Source of the DNA: Siphonodentalium dalli | Lineage: Eukaryota; Mollusca; Scaphopoda; Gadilida; Siphonodentaliidae | Length of the DNA: 64,000 bases | Direction: 5' to 3' | Assembly: GCA_032622095.1 (NCBI GenBank) | Contig: CP136069.1 | Span: 161,065,043 to 161,129,042, forward strand | Shown: one piece after another, positions 39,623 to 54,007 of the stretch | How the letters are laid out: each line of letters begins with the position of its first letter | Numbering within the stretch: position 1 is the first letter of the stretch | Position numbers and translations under genes: made by a program | Notes under the pieces: generated by a model | The model's database searches: none | What the model was told of the DNA's origin: nothing | Seen by the model: only the letters and a program-made list of their open reading frames with translations

Positions 39623-42600
39623 GGTATCATGGCGTCCTATGTTAAATCAATCAGCACTGTATCATGGTATCCTATGTTAAATCAATCAGCACTGTATCAT
39701 GGCGTCCTATGTTAAATCAATCAGCACTGTATCATAGCATCCTATGTTACATCAATCAGCACGGTATCATGGTATCCTATGTTAAATCAATCAGCACGGT
39801 ATCATAGCATCCTATGTTAAATCAATCAACACGGTATCATAGCATCCTATGTTACATCAATCAGCACTGTATCATAGCATCCTATGTTAAATCAATCAGC
39901 ACGGTATCATAGCATCCTATGTTAAATCAATCAGCACGGTATCATAGCATCCTATGTTAAATCAATCAGCACGGTATCATGGTATCCTATGTTAAATCAA
40001 TCAGCACGGTATCATGGTATCCTATGTTAAATCAATCAACACGGTATCATAGCATCCTATGTTACATCAATCAGCACGGTATCATGGTATCCTATGTTAA
40101 ATCAATCAGCACGGTATCATGGTATCCTATGTTAAATCAATCAGCACGGTATCATAGCATCCTATGTTAAATCAATCAGCACGGTATCATGGTATCCTAT
40201 GTTAAATCAATCAGCACGGTATCATAGCATCCTATGTTAAATCAATCAGCACGGTATCATGGTGTCCTATGTTAAATCAATCAGCACGGTATCATAGCAT
40301 CCTATGTTAAATCAATCAGCACGGTATCATGGCATCCTATGTTAAATCAATCAACACGGTATCATAGCATCCTATGTTATATCAATCAGCACGGTATCAT
40401 GGCGTCCTATGTTAAATCAATCAGCACGGTATCATAGCATCCTATGTTAAATCAATCAGCACGGTATCATGGCATCCTATGTTAAATCAATCAGCACGGT
40501 ATCATAGCATCCTATGTTAAATCAATCAGCACTGTATCATAGCATCCTATGTTACATCAATCAGCACTGTATCATGGTATCCTATGTTAAATCAATCAGC
40601 ACGGTATCATAGCATCCTATGTTAAATCAATCAACACGGTATCATAGCATCCTATGTTACATCAATCAGCACGGTATCATGGCGTCCTATGTTAAATCAA
40701 TCAGCACGGTATCATAGCATCCTATGTTAAATCAATCAACACGGTATCATAGCATCCTATGTTACATCAATCAGCACGGTATCATGGTATCCTATGTTAA
40801 ATCAATCAGCACGGTATCATGGTATCCTATGTTAAATCAATCAGCACGGTATCATGGCATCCTATGTTAAATCAATCAGCACGGTATCATGGTATCCTAT
40901 GTTAAATCAATCAGCACTGTATCATAGCATCCTATGTTAAATCAATCAGCACGGTATCATGGCATCCTATGTTAAATCAATCAGCACTGTATCATGGTAT
41001 CCTATGTTACATCAATCAGCACTGTATCATGGTATCCTATGTTACATCAATCAGCACGGTATCATGGCATCCTATGTTAAATCAATCAGCACTGTATCAT
41101 AGCATCCTATGTTAAATCAATCAGCACTGTATCATGGTATCCTATGTTACATCAATCAGCACGGTATCATAGCATCCTATGTTAAATCAATCAGCACGGT
41201 ATCATAGCATCCTATGTTAAATCAATCAGCACGGTATCATGGCATCCTATGTTAAATCAATCAGCACTGTATCATAGCATCCTATGTTACATCAATCAGC
41301 ACGGTATCATGGCATCCTATGTTAAATCAATCAGCACTGTATCATAGCATCCTATGTTAAATCAATCAGCACGGTATCATAGCATCCTATGTTAAATCAA
41401 TCAGCACGGTATCATGGCATCCTATGTTAAATCAATCAGCACTGTATCATAGCATCCTATGTTAAATCAATCAGCACTGTATCATAGCATCCTATGTTAA
41501 ATCAATCAGCACTGTATCATAGCATCCTATGTTAAATCAATCAGCACTGTATCATAGCATCCTATGTTAAATCAATCAGCACGGTATCATAGCATCCTAT
41601 GTTAAATCAATCAGCACGGTATCATGGCATCCTATGTTAAATCAATCAGCACTGTATCATAGCATCCTATGTTACATCAATCAGCACGGTATCATGGCAT
41701 CCTATGTTAAATCAATCAGCACTGTATCATAGCATCCTATGTTAAATCAATCAGCACGGTATCATAGCATCCTATGTTAAATCAATCAGCACGGTATCAT
41801 GGCGTCCTATGTTAAATCAATCAGCACGGTATCATAGCATCCTATGTTACATCAATCAGCACGGTATCATGGCATCCTATGTTAAATCAATCAGCACGGT
41901 ATCATGGCATCCTATGTTAAATCAATCAGCACAGTATCATGGCATCCTATGTTAAATCAATCAGCACTGTATCATAGCATCCTATTTTAAATCAATCAGC
42001 ACGGTATCATGGCATCCTATGTTACATCAATCAGCACGGTATCATAGCATCCTATGTTAAATCAATCAGCACGGTATCATAGCATCCTATGTTAAATCAA
42101 TCAGCACGGTATCATAGCATCCTATGTTAAATCAATCAGCACGGTATCATGGTATCCTATGTTAAATCAATCAGCACGGTATCATGGCGTCCTATGTTAA
42201 ATCAATCAGCACTGTATCATGGTATCCTATGTTAAATCAATCAGCACGGTATCATGGCATCCTATGTTAAATCAATCAGCACGGTATCATAGCATCCTAT
42301 GTTAAATCAATCAGCACTGTATCATAGCATCCTATGTTAAATCAATCAGCACGGTATCATAGCATCCTATGTTAAATCAATCAGCACTGTATCATAGCAT
42401 CCTATGTTAAATCAATCAGCACGGTATCATAGCATCCTATGTTAAATCAATCAGCACTGTATCATAGCATCCTATGTTAAATCAATCAGCACGGTATCAT
42501 GGTATCCTATGTTAAATCAATCAGCACGGTATCATAGCATCCTATGTTAAATCAATCAGCACGGTATCATGGCATCCTATGTTAAATCAATCAGCACGGT

Positions 42601-42982
42601 ATCATGGCGTCCTATGTTAAATCAATCAGCACGGTATCATGGCATCCTATGTTAAATCAATCAGCACGGTATCATGGCATCCTATGTTAAATCAATCAGC
42701 ACGGTATCATGGCATCCTATGTTAAATCAATCAGCACGGTATCATAGCATCCTATGTTAAATCAATCAGCACTGTATCATAGCATCCTATGTTAAATCAA
42801 TCAGCACGGTATCATGGTATCCTATGTTACATCAATCAGCACTGTATCATAGCATCCTATGTTAAATCAATCAGCACGGTATCATGGCATCCTATGTTAA
42901 ATCAATCAGCACGGTATCATGGCATCCTATGTTAAATCAATCAGCACGGTATCATGGCATCCTATGTTAAATCAATCAGCAC

Positions 42983-43157
42983 TGTAATATGGTATCCTAT
43001 GTTAAATCAATCAGTACGGTATCATGGCATCCTATGTTAAATCAATCAGCACTGTAATATGGTATCCTATGTTAAATCAATCAGCACGGTATCATGGCAT
43101 CCTATGTTAAATCAATCAGCACTGTAATATGGTATCCTATGTTAAATCAATCAGCAC
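42983..43157 (+). repeat. 70-bp dimeric higher-order repeat marked by TGTAATATGG
   Basis: Units in which TATC has become TAAT (two adjacent substitutions, length unchanged) occur at 42983, 43053 and 43123, alternating with CATGGCATCC units. The only other copy I saw is at 28843. Confidence 0.88.
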
Positions 43158-43612
43158 GGTATCATGGCATCCTATGTTAAATCAATCAGCACGGTATCAT
43201 GGCATCCTATGTTAAATCAATCAGCACGGTATCATGGCATCCTATGTTAAATCAATCAGCACGGTATCATGGCATCCTATGTTAAATCAATCAGCACGGT
43301 ATCATGGCATCCTATGTTAAATCAATCAGTACGGTATCATGGCATCCTATGTTAAATCAATCAGCACTGTATCATGGTATCCTATGTTAAATCAATCAGC
43401 ACGGTATCATGGTATCCTATGTTAAATCAATCAGTACGGTATCATGGCATCCTATGTTAAATCAATCAGCACGGTATCATAGCATCCTATGTTAAATCAA
43501 TCAGCACGGTATCATGGCATCCTATGTTAAATCAATCAGCACTGTATCATGGTATCCTATGTTAAATCAATCAGCACTGTATCATAGCATCCTATGTTAA
43601 ATCAATCAGCAC

Positions 43613-44347
43613 GGTATCATGGCATCCTATGTTAAATCAATCAGCACTGTATCATGGTATCCTATGTTAAATCAATCAGCACGGTATCATGGCATCCTAT
43701 GTTAAATCAATCAGCACTGTATCATGGTATCCTATGTTAAATCAATCAGCACTGTATCATAGCATCCTATGTTAAATCAATCAGCACGGTATCATAGCAT
43801 CCTATGTTAAATCAATCAGCACGGTATCATAGCATCCTATGTTAAATCAATCAGCACGGTATCATGGCATCCTATGTTAAATCAATCAGCACTGTATCAT
43901 GGTATCCTATGTTAAATCAATCAGCACGGTATCATGGCATCCTATGTTAAATCAATCAGCACTGTATCATGGTATCCTATGTTAAATCAATCAGCACTGT
44001 ATCATAGCATCCTATGTTAAATCAATCAGCACGGTATCATAGCATCCTATGTTAAATCAATCAGCACGGTATCATAGCATCCTATGTTAAATCAATCAGC
44101 ACGGTATCATAGCATCCTATGTTAAATCAATCAGCACTGTATCATAGCATCCTATGTTAAATCAATCAGCACGGTATCATAGCATCCTATGTTAAATCAA
44201 TCAGCACTGTATCATGGTATCCTATGTTAAATCAATCAGCACTGTATCATAGCATCCTATGTTAAATCAATCAGCACGGTATCATGGCATCCTATGTTAA
44301 ATCAATCAGCACTGTATCATGGTATCCTATGTTAAATCAATCAGCAC
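43613..44347 (+). repeat. Segmental duplication source block (21 units)
   Basis: Classing units by positions 1, 9 and 11, the 17 units 43613-44207 recur in identical order at 45923-46517 (2,310 bp, 66 units). The 14 units 43858-44347 recur at 45503-45992 (1,645 bp, 47 units). No TTACAT or CAACAC variants occur in these blocks. Confidence 0.88.
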
Positions 44348-45502
44348 GGTATCATAGCATCCTATGTTAAATCAATCAGCACGGTATCATAGCATCCTAT
44401 GTTAAATCAATCAGCACGGTATCATAGCATCCTATGTTAAATCAATCAGCACGGTATCATAGCATCCTATGTTAAATCAATCAGCACGGTATCATAGCAT
44501 CCTATGTTAAATCAATCAGCACGGTATCATAGCATCCTATGTTAAATCAATCAGCACGGTATCATGGCATCCTATGTTAAATCAATCAGCACTGTATCAT
44601 GGTATCCTATGTTAAATCAATCAGCACGGTATCATGGTATCCTATGTTAAATCAATCAGCACGGTATCATGGCATCCTATGTTAAATCAATCAGCACTGT
44701 ATCATGGTATCCTATGTTAAATCAATCAGCACGGTATCATGGCATCCTATGTTAAATCAATCAGCACTGTATCATGGTATCCTATGTTAAATCAATCAGC
44801 ACTGTATCATAGCATCCTATGTTAAATCAATCAGCACGGTATCATGGCATCCTATGTTAAATCAATCAGCACGGTATCATGGCATCCTATGTTAAATCAA
44901 TCAGCACGGTATCATGGTATCCTATGTTAAATCAATCAGCACGGTATCATGGCATCCTATGTTAAATCAATCAGCACGGTATCATGGTATCCTATGTTAA
45001 ATCAATCAGCACGGTATCATGGCATCCTATGTTAAATCAATCAGCACTGTATCATGGTATCCTATGTTAAATCAATCAGCACGGTATCATGGTATCCTAT
45101 GTTAAATCAATCAGCACTGTATCATAGCATCCTATGTTAAATCAATCAGCACGGTATCATAGCATCCTATGTTAAATCAATCAGCACGGTATCATAGCAT
45201 CCTATGTTAAATCAATCAGCACGGTATCATAGCATCCTATGTTAAATCAATCAGCACGGTATCATAGCATCCTATGTTAAATCAATCAGCACGGTATCAT
45301 GGCATCCTATGTTAAATCAATCAGCACTGTATCATGGTATCCTATGTTAAATCAATCAGCACTGTATCATAGCATCCTATGTTAAATCAATCAGCACGGT
45401 ATCATAGCATCCTATGTTAAATCAATCAGCACGGTATCATAGCATCCTATGTTAAATCAATCAGCACGGTATCATAGCATCCTATGTTAAATCAATCAGC
45501 AC

Positions 45503-46517
45503 GGTATCATGGCATCCTATGTTAAATCAATCAGCACTGTATCATGGTATCCTATGTTAAATCAATCAGCACGGTATCATGGCATCCTATGTTAAATCAA
45601 TCAGCACTGTATCATGGTATCCTATGTTAAATCAATCAGCACTGTATCATAGCATCCTATGTTAAATCAATCAGCACGGTATCATAGCATCCTATGTTAA
45701 ATCAATCAGCACGGTATCATAGCATCCTATGTTAAATCAATCAGCACGGTATCATAGCATCCTATGTTAAATCAATCAGCACTGTATCATAGCATCCTAT
45801 GTTAAATCAATCAGCACGGTATCATAGCATCCTATGTTAAATCAATCAGCACTGTATCATGGTATCCTATGTTAAATCAATCAGCACTGTATCATAGCAT
45901 CCTATGTTAAATCAATCAGCACGGTATCATGGCATCCTATGTTAAATCAATCAGCACTGTATCATGGTATCCTATGTTAAATCAATCAGCACGGTATCAT
46001 GGCATCCTATGTTAAATCAATCAGCACTGTATCATGGTATCCTATGTTAAATCAATCAGCACTGTATCATAGCATCCTATGTTAAATCAATCAGCACGGT
46101 ATCATAGCATCCTATGTTAAATCAATCAGCACGGTATCATAGCATCCTATGTTAAATCAATCAGCACGGTATCATGGCATCCTATGTTAAATCAATCAGC
46201 ACTGTATCATGGTATCCTATGTTAAATCAATCAGCACGGTATCATGGCATCCTATGTTAAATCAATCAGCACTGTATCATGGTATCCTATGTTAAATCAA
46301 TCAGCACTGTATCATAGCATCCTATGTTAAATCAATCAGCACGGTATCATAGCATCCTATGTTAAATCAATCAGCACGGTATCATAGCATCCTATGTTAA
46401 ATCAATCAGCACGGTATCATAGCATCCTATGTTAAATCAATCAGCACTGTATCATAGCATCCTATGTTAAATCAATCAGCACGGTATCATAGCATCCTAT
46501 GTTAAATCAATCAGCAC
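45503..46517 (+). repeat. Segmental duplication, overlapping second copies
   Basis: Contains copies of both overlapping parts of 43613-44347: 45503-45992 matches 43858-44347 and 45923-46517 matches 43613-44207. Overlap of the two matches means that the block itself was duplicated more than once. Confidence 0.88.
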
Positions 46518-49002
46518 TGTATCATAGCATCCTATGTTAAATCAATCAGCACTGTATCATAGCATCCTATGTTAAATCAATCAGCACGGTATCATAGCAT
46601 CCTATGTTAAATCAATCAGCACGGTATCATAGCATCCTATGTTAAATCAATCAGCACGGTATCATGGCATCCTATGTTAAATCAATCAGCACTGTATCAT
46701 AGCATCCTATGTTAAATCAATCAGCACGGTATCATAGCATCCTATGTTAAATCAATCAGCACTGTATCATAGCATCCTATGTTAAATCAATCAGCACGGT
46801 ATCATGGTATCCTATGTTAAATCAATCAGCACGGTATCATAGCATCCTATGTTAAATCAATCAGCACGGTATCATAGCATCCTATGTTAAATCAATCAGC
46901 ACTGTATCATAGCATCCTATGTTAAATCAATCAGCACGGTATCATGGTATCCTATGTTAAATCAATCAACACGGTATCATAGCATCCTATGTTAAATCAA
47001 TCAGCACTGTATCATAGCATCCTATGTTAAATCAATCAGCACGGTATCATAGCATCCTATGTTAAATCAATCAGCACGGTATCATAGCATCCTATGTTGA
47101 ATCAATCAGCACGGTATCATGGCATCCTATGTTAAATCAATCAGCACTGTATCATAGCATCCTATGTTAAATCAATCAGCACGGTATCATGGCATCCTAT
47201 GTTAAATCAATCAGCACGGTATCATGGCATCCTATGTTAAATCAATCAGCACGGTATCATGGTATCCTATGTTAAATCAATCAGCACTGTATCATGGCAT
47301 CCTATGTTAAATCAATCAGCACGGTATCATGGTATCCTATGTTAAATCAATCAGCACGGTATCATGGTATCCTATGTTAAATCAATCAGCACTGTATCAT
47401 AGCATCCTATGTTAAATCAATCAGCACTGTATCATAGCATCCTATGTTAAATCAATCAGCACGGTATCATAGCATCCTATGTTAAATCAATCAGCACGGT
47501 ATCATGGCATCCTATGTTACATCAATCAGCACGGTATCATGGTATCCTATGTTAAATCAATCAGCACAGTATCATGGCATCCTATGTTAAATCAATCAGC
47601 ACTGTATCATAGCATCCTATGTTAAATCAATCAGCACGGTATCATGGCATCCTATGTTAAATCAATCAGCACGGTATCATAGCATCCTATGTTAAATCAA
47701 TCAGCACGGTATCATGGTATCCTATGTTAAATCAATCAGCACGGTATCATGGCATCCTATGTTAAATCAATCAGCACGGTATCATGGTATCCTATGTTAA
47801 ATCAATCAGCACGGTATCATGGCGTCCTATGTTAAATCAATCAGCACGGTATCATAGCATCCTATGTTAAATCAATCAGCACGGTATCATGGTATCCTAT
47901 GTTAAATCAATCAGCACGGTATCATGGCGTCCTATGTTAAATCAATCAGCACTGTATCATGGTATCCTATGTTAAATCAATCAGCACGGTATCATGGTAT
48001 CCTATGTTAAATCAATCAGCACGGTATCATGGTATCCTATGTTAAATCAATCAGCACGGTATCATAGCATCCTATGTTAAATCAATCAGCACTGTATCAT
48101 AGCATCCTATGTTAAATCAATCAGCACGGTATCATAGCATCCTATGTTAAATCAATCAGCACTGTATCATAGCATCCTATGTTAAATCAATCAGCACGGT
48201 ATCATAGCATCCTATGTTAAATCAATCAGCACTGTATCATAGCATCCTATGTTAAATCAATCAGCACGGTATCATGGTATCCTATGTTACATCAATCAGC
48301 ACTGTATCATAGCATCCTATGTTAAATCAATCAGCACGGTATCATAGCATCCTATGTTAAATCAATCAGCACGGTATCATGGTATCCTATGTTAAATCAA
48401 TCAGCACGGTATCATGGTATCCTATGTTAAATCAATCAGCACGGTATCATAGCATCCTATGTTAAATCAATCAGCACGGTATCATGGTATCCTATGTTAA
48501 ATCAATCAGCACTGTATCATGGCATCCTATGTTAAATCAATCAGCACGGTATCATGGCATCCTATGTTACATCAATCAGCACGGTATCATGGTATCCTAT
48601 GTTATATCAATCAGCACTGTATCATGGCATCCTATGTTACATCAATCAGCACGGTATCATGGCATCCTATGTTACATCAATCAGCACGGTATCATGGTAT
48701 CCTATGTTAAATCAATCAGCACGGTATCATAGCATCCTATGTTAAATCAATCAGCACTGTATCATAGCATCCTATGTTAAATCAATCAGCACGGTATCAT
48801 AGCATCCTATGTTAAATCAATCAGCACTGTATCATAGCATCCTATGTTGAATCAATCAGCACTGTATCATAGCATCCTATGTTAAATCAATCAGCACAGT
48901 ATCATGGCATCCTATGTTAAATCAATCAGCACTGTATCATAGCATCCTATGTTAAATCAATCAGCACTGTATCATGGCATCCTATGTTAAATCAATCAGC
49001 AC

Positions 49003-49807
49003 TGTATCATGGCATCCTATGTTAAATCAATCAGCACGGTATCATGGCATCCTATGTTAAATCAATCAGCACTGTATCATGGCATCCTATGTTATATCAA
49101 TCAGCACGGTATCATGGTATCCTATGTTAAATCAATCAGCACGGTATCATGGTATCCTATGTTAAATCAATCAGCACTGTATCATAGCATCCTATGTTAA
49201 ATCAATCAGCACAGTATCATGGCATCCTATGTTAAATCAATCAGCACTGTATCATGGCATCCTATGTTAAATCAATCAGCACTGTATCATGGCATCCTAT
49301 GTTATATCAATCAGCACGGTATCATGGTATCCTATGTTAAATCAATCAGCACGGTATCATGGTATCCTATGTTAAATCAATCAGCACTGTATCATAGCAT
49401 CCTATGTTAAATCAATCAGCACGGTATCATGGTATCCTATGTTAAATCAATCAGCACTGTATCATAGCATCCTATGTTAAATCAATCAGCACTGTATCAT
49501 GGCATCCTATGTTAAATCAATCAGCACTGTATCATAGCATCCTATGTTAAATCAATCAGCACTGTATCATGGCATCCTATGTTAAATCAATCAGCACTGT
49601 ATCATGGCATCCTATGTTAAATCAATCAGCACGGTATCATGGCATCCTATGTTAAATCAATCAGCACTGTATCATGGCATCCTATGTTATATCAATCAGC
49701 ACGGTATCATGGTATCCTATGTTAAATCAATCAGCACGGTATCATGGTATCCTATGTTAAATCAATCAGCACTGTATCATAGCATCCTATGTTAAATCAA
49801 TCAGCAC
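49003..49807 (+). repeat. 210-bp (6-unit) higher-order repeat with TTATAT marker
   Basis: Blocks starting at 49003, 49213 and 49598 share the order: two CATGGCATCC units, a TGTATCATGG unit with TTATAT, two GGTATCATGGTATCC units, then TGTATCATAG. The blocks at 49003 and 49598 are identical in order; the 49213 copy starts with a CACAGTATC unit. Confidence 0.86.
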
Positions 49808-50087
49808 AGTATCATGGCATCCTATGTTGAATCAATCAGCACTGTATCATAGCATCCTATGTTAAATCAATCAGCACTGTATCATAGCATCCTATGTTAA
49901 ATCAATCAGCACTGTATCATAGCATCCTATGTTAAATCAATCAGCACAGTATCATGGCATCCTATGTTGAATCAATCAGCACTGTATCATAGCATCCTAT
50001 GTTAAATCAATCAGCACTGTATCATAGCATCCTATGTTAAATCAATCAGCACTGTATCATAGCATCCTATGTTAAATCAATCAGCAC
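49808..50087 (+). repeat. 140-bp tetrameric higher-order repeat marked by CACAGT and TTGAAT
   Basis: A doubly variant unit (AGTATCATGG with TTGAAT) followed by three TGTATCATAG units is present at 49808 and 49948. The marker unit recurs at 50228 and 51103. Confidence 0.86.
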
Positions 50088-52292
50088 GGTATCATGGTAT
50101 CCTATGTTAAATCAATCAGCACTGTATCATGGCATCCTATGTTAAATCAATCAGCACGGTATCATGGTATCCTATGTTAAATCAATCAGCACTGTATCAT
50201 AGCATCCTATGTTAAATCAATCAGCACAGTATCATGGCATCCTATGTTGAATCAATCAGCACTGTATCATAGCATCCTATGTTAAATCAATCAGCACTGT
50301 ATCATAGCATCCTATGTTAAATCAATCAGCACTGTATCATGGTATCCTATGTTAAATCAATCAGCACTGTATCATAGCATCCTATGTTAAATCAATCAGC
50401 ACGGTATCATAGCATCCTATGTTAAATCAATCAGCACGGTATCATGACATCCTATGTTAAATCAATCAGCACGGTATCATAGCATCCTATGTTAAATCAA
50501 TCAGCACTGTATCATAGCATCCTATGTTAAATCAATCAGCACGGTATCATGGCATCCTATGTTAAATCAATCAGCACGGTATCATGGCATCCTATGTTAA
50601 ATCAATCAGCACGGTATCATGGTATCCTATGTTAAATCAATCAGCACTGTATCATGGTATCCTATGTTAAATCAATCAGCACTGTATCATGGCATCCTAT
50701 GTTAAATCAATCAGCACGGTATCATGGTATCCTATGTTAAATCAATCAGCACGGTATCATAGCATCCTATGTTAAATCAATCAGCACTGTATCATGGCAT
50801 CCTATGTTAAATCAATCAGCACGGTATCATGGTATCCTATGTTAAATCAATCAGCACGGTATCATGGCATCCTATGTTAAATCAATCAGCACGGTATCAT
50901 GGTATCCTATGTTAAATCAATCAGCACGGTATCATAGCATCCTATGTTAAATCAATCAGCACTGTATCATGGCATCCTATGTTGAATCAATCAGCACGGT
51001 ATCATGGCATCCTATGTTAAATCAATCAGCACGGTATCATGGCATCCTATGTTACATCAATCAACACTGTATCATAGCATCCTATGTTAAATCAATCAGC
51101 ACAGTATCATGGCATCCTATGTTGAATCAATCAGCACTGTATCATAGCATCCTATGTTAAATCAATCAGCACGGTATCATGGTATCCTATGTTAAATCAA
51201 TCAGCACTGTATCATAGCATCCTATGTTAAATCAATCAGCACTGTATCATAGCATCCTATGTTAAATCAATCAGCACGGTATCATGGTATCCTATGTTAA
51301 ATCAATCAGCACTGTATCATAGCATCCTATGTTAAATCAATCAGCACGGTATCATAGCATCCTATGTTAAATCAATCAGCACGGTATCATGGTATCCTAT
51401 GTTAAATCAATCAACACGGTATCATAGCATCCTATGTTAAATCAATCAACACGGTATCATAGCATCCTATGTTAAATCAATCAGCACGGTATCATAGCAT
51501 CCTATGTTAAATCAATCAGCACTGTATCATAGCATCCTATGTTAAATCAATCAGCACGGTATCATAGCATCCTATGTTAAATCAATCAGCACTGTATCAT
51601 AGCATCCTATGTTAAATCAATCAGCACGGTATCATGGCATCCTATGTTAAATCAATCAGCACTGTATCATAGCATCCTATGTTAAATCAATCAGCACTGT
51701 ATCATAGCATCCTATGTTAAATCAATCAGCACGGTATCATGGCATCCTATGTTAAATCAATCAGCACTGTATCATGGCATCCTATGTTAAATCAATCAGC
51801 ACGGTATCATGGTATCCTATGTTACATCAATCAGCACGGTATCATAGCATCCTATGTTAAATCAATCAGCACGGTATCATGGCATCCTATGTTAAATCAA
51901 TCAGCACGGTATCATGGCATCCTATGTTAAATCAATCAGTACGGTATCATGGTATCCTATGTTAAATCAATCAACACTGTATCATGGCATCCTATGTTAA
52001 ATCAATCAGCACGGTATCATGGTATCCTATGTTAAATCAATCAGCACGGTATCATGGCATCCTATGTTAAATCAATCAGCACTGTATCATGGCATCCTAT
52101 GTTAAATCAATCAGCACGGTATCATGGCATCCTATGTTAAATCAATCAGCACGGTATCATGGCATCCTATGTTAAATCAATCAGTACGGTATCATGGTAT
52201 CCTATGTTAAATCAATCAACACTGTATCATGGCATCCTATGTTAAATCAATCAGCACGGTATCATGGTATCCTATGTTAAATCAATCAGCAC

Positions 52293-52992
52293 GGTATCAT
52301 GGCAACCTATGTTAAATCAATCAGCACGGTATCATGGTATCCTATGTTATATCAATCAGCACGGTATCATGGTATCCTATGTTATATCAATCAGCACGGT
52401 ATCATGGCATCCTATGTTAAATCAATCAGCACTGTATCATGGCATCCTATGTTAAATCAATCAGCACGGTATCATGGTATCCTATGTTATATCAATCAGC
52501 ACTGTATCATGGCATCCTATGTTAAATCAATCAGCACGGTATCATGGTATCCTATGTTATATCAATCAGCACGGTATCATGGTATCCTATGTTATATCAA
52601 TCAGCACGGTATCATGGCATCCTATGTTAAATCAATCAGCACGGTATCATGGCATCCTATGTTAAATCAATCAGCACGGTATCATGGTATCCTATGTTAT
52701 ATCAATCAGCACGGTATCATGGTATCCTATGTTATATCAATCAGCACGGTATCATGGCATCCTATGTTAAATCAATCAGCACTGTATCATGGCATCCTAT
52801 GTTAAATCAATCAGCACGGTATCATGGTATCCTATGTTATATCAATCAGCACTGTATCATGGCATCCTATGTTAAATCAATCAGCACGGTATCATGGTAT
52901 CCTATGTTATATCAATCAGCACGGTATCATGGCATCCTATGTTAAATCAATCAGCACGGTATCATGGCATCCTATGTTAAATCAATCAGCAC
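52293..52992 (+). repeat. 350-bp (10-unit) higher-order repeat rich in TTATAT
   Basis: The first eight units from 52293 recur from 52643 in the same order, then the copies diverge by one unit. TTATAT units occur in pairs here, unlike most of the array. A private GCAACC change marks unit 52293. The longest satellite reading frame (168 codons, 52299-52805) falls here because TTATAT removes the TAA. Confidence 0.85.
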
Positions 52993-54007
52993 GGTATCAT
53001 GGCATCCTATGTTACATCAATCAGCACTGTATCATGGTATCCTATGTTATATCAATCAGCACGGTATCATGGCATCCTATGTTAAATCAATCAGTACGGT
53101 ATCATGGCATCCTATGTTAAATCAATCAGCACGGTATCATGGCATCCTATGTTAAATCAATCAGTACGGTATCATGGCATCCTATGTTAAATCAATCAGC
53201 ACGGTATCATGGCGTCCTATGTTAAATCAATCAACACTGTATCATGGCATCCTATGTTAAATCAATCAACACTGTATCATGGCATCCTATGTTAAATCAA
53301 TCAGCACGGTATCATGGTATCCTATGTTAAATCAATCAGTACGGTATCATGGTATCCTATGTTAAATCAATCAACACTGTATCATGGCATCCTATGTTAA
53401 ATCAATCAGCACGGTATCATGGCATCCTATGTTAAATCAATCAACACTGTATCATGGCATCCTATGTTAAATCAATCAACACTGTATCATGGCATCCTAT
53501 GTTAAATCAATCAGCACGGTATCATGGTATCCTATGTTAAATCAATCAGTACGGTATCATGGTATCCTATGTTAAATCAATCAACACTGTATCATGGCAT
53601 CCTATGTTAAATCAATCAGTACGGTATCATGGCATCCTATGTTAAATCAATCAGCACGGTATCATGGCATCCTATGTTAAATCAATCAACACTGTATCAT
53701 GGCATCCTATGTTAAATCAATCAGTACGGTATCATGGCATCCTATGTTAAATCAATCAGTACGGTATCATGGTATCCTATGTTAAATCAATCAACACTGT
53801 ATCATGGTATCCTATGTTAAATCAATCAGCACTGTATCATGGTATCCTATGTTAAATCAATCAGTACGGTATCATGGTATCCTATGTTAAATCAATCAGT
53901 ACGGTATCATGGTATCCTATGTTAAATCAATCAACACTGTATCATGGCATCCTATGTTAAATCAATCAGCACGGTATCATGGTATCCTATGTTAAATCAA
54001 TCAGCAC

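Noticed and set aside
52299-52805. 168-codon forward frame with a 35-residue period, and about 90 similar shorter frames in the satellite
   Set aside because: All come from the 35-bp repeat read through three frames. Frames open or close by chance variants at the TAA and TAG sites, they overlap in all three frames, and no promoter, splice or codon signal accompanies them.
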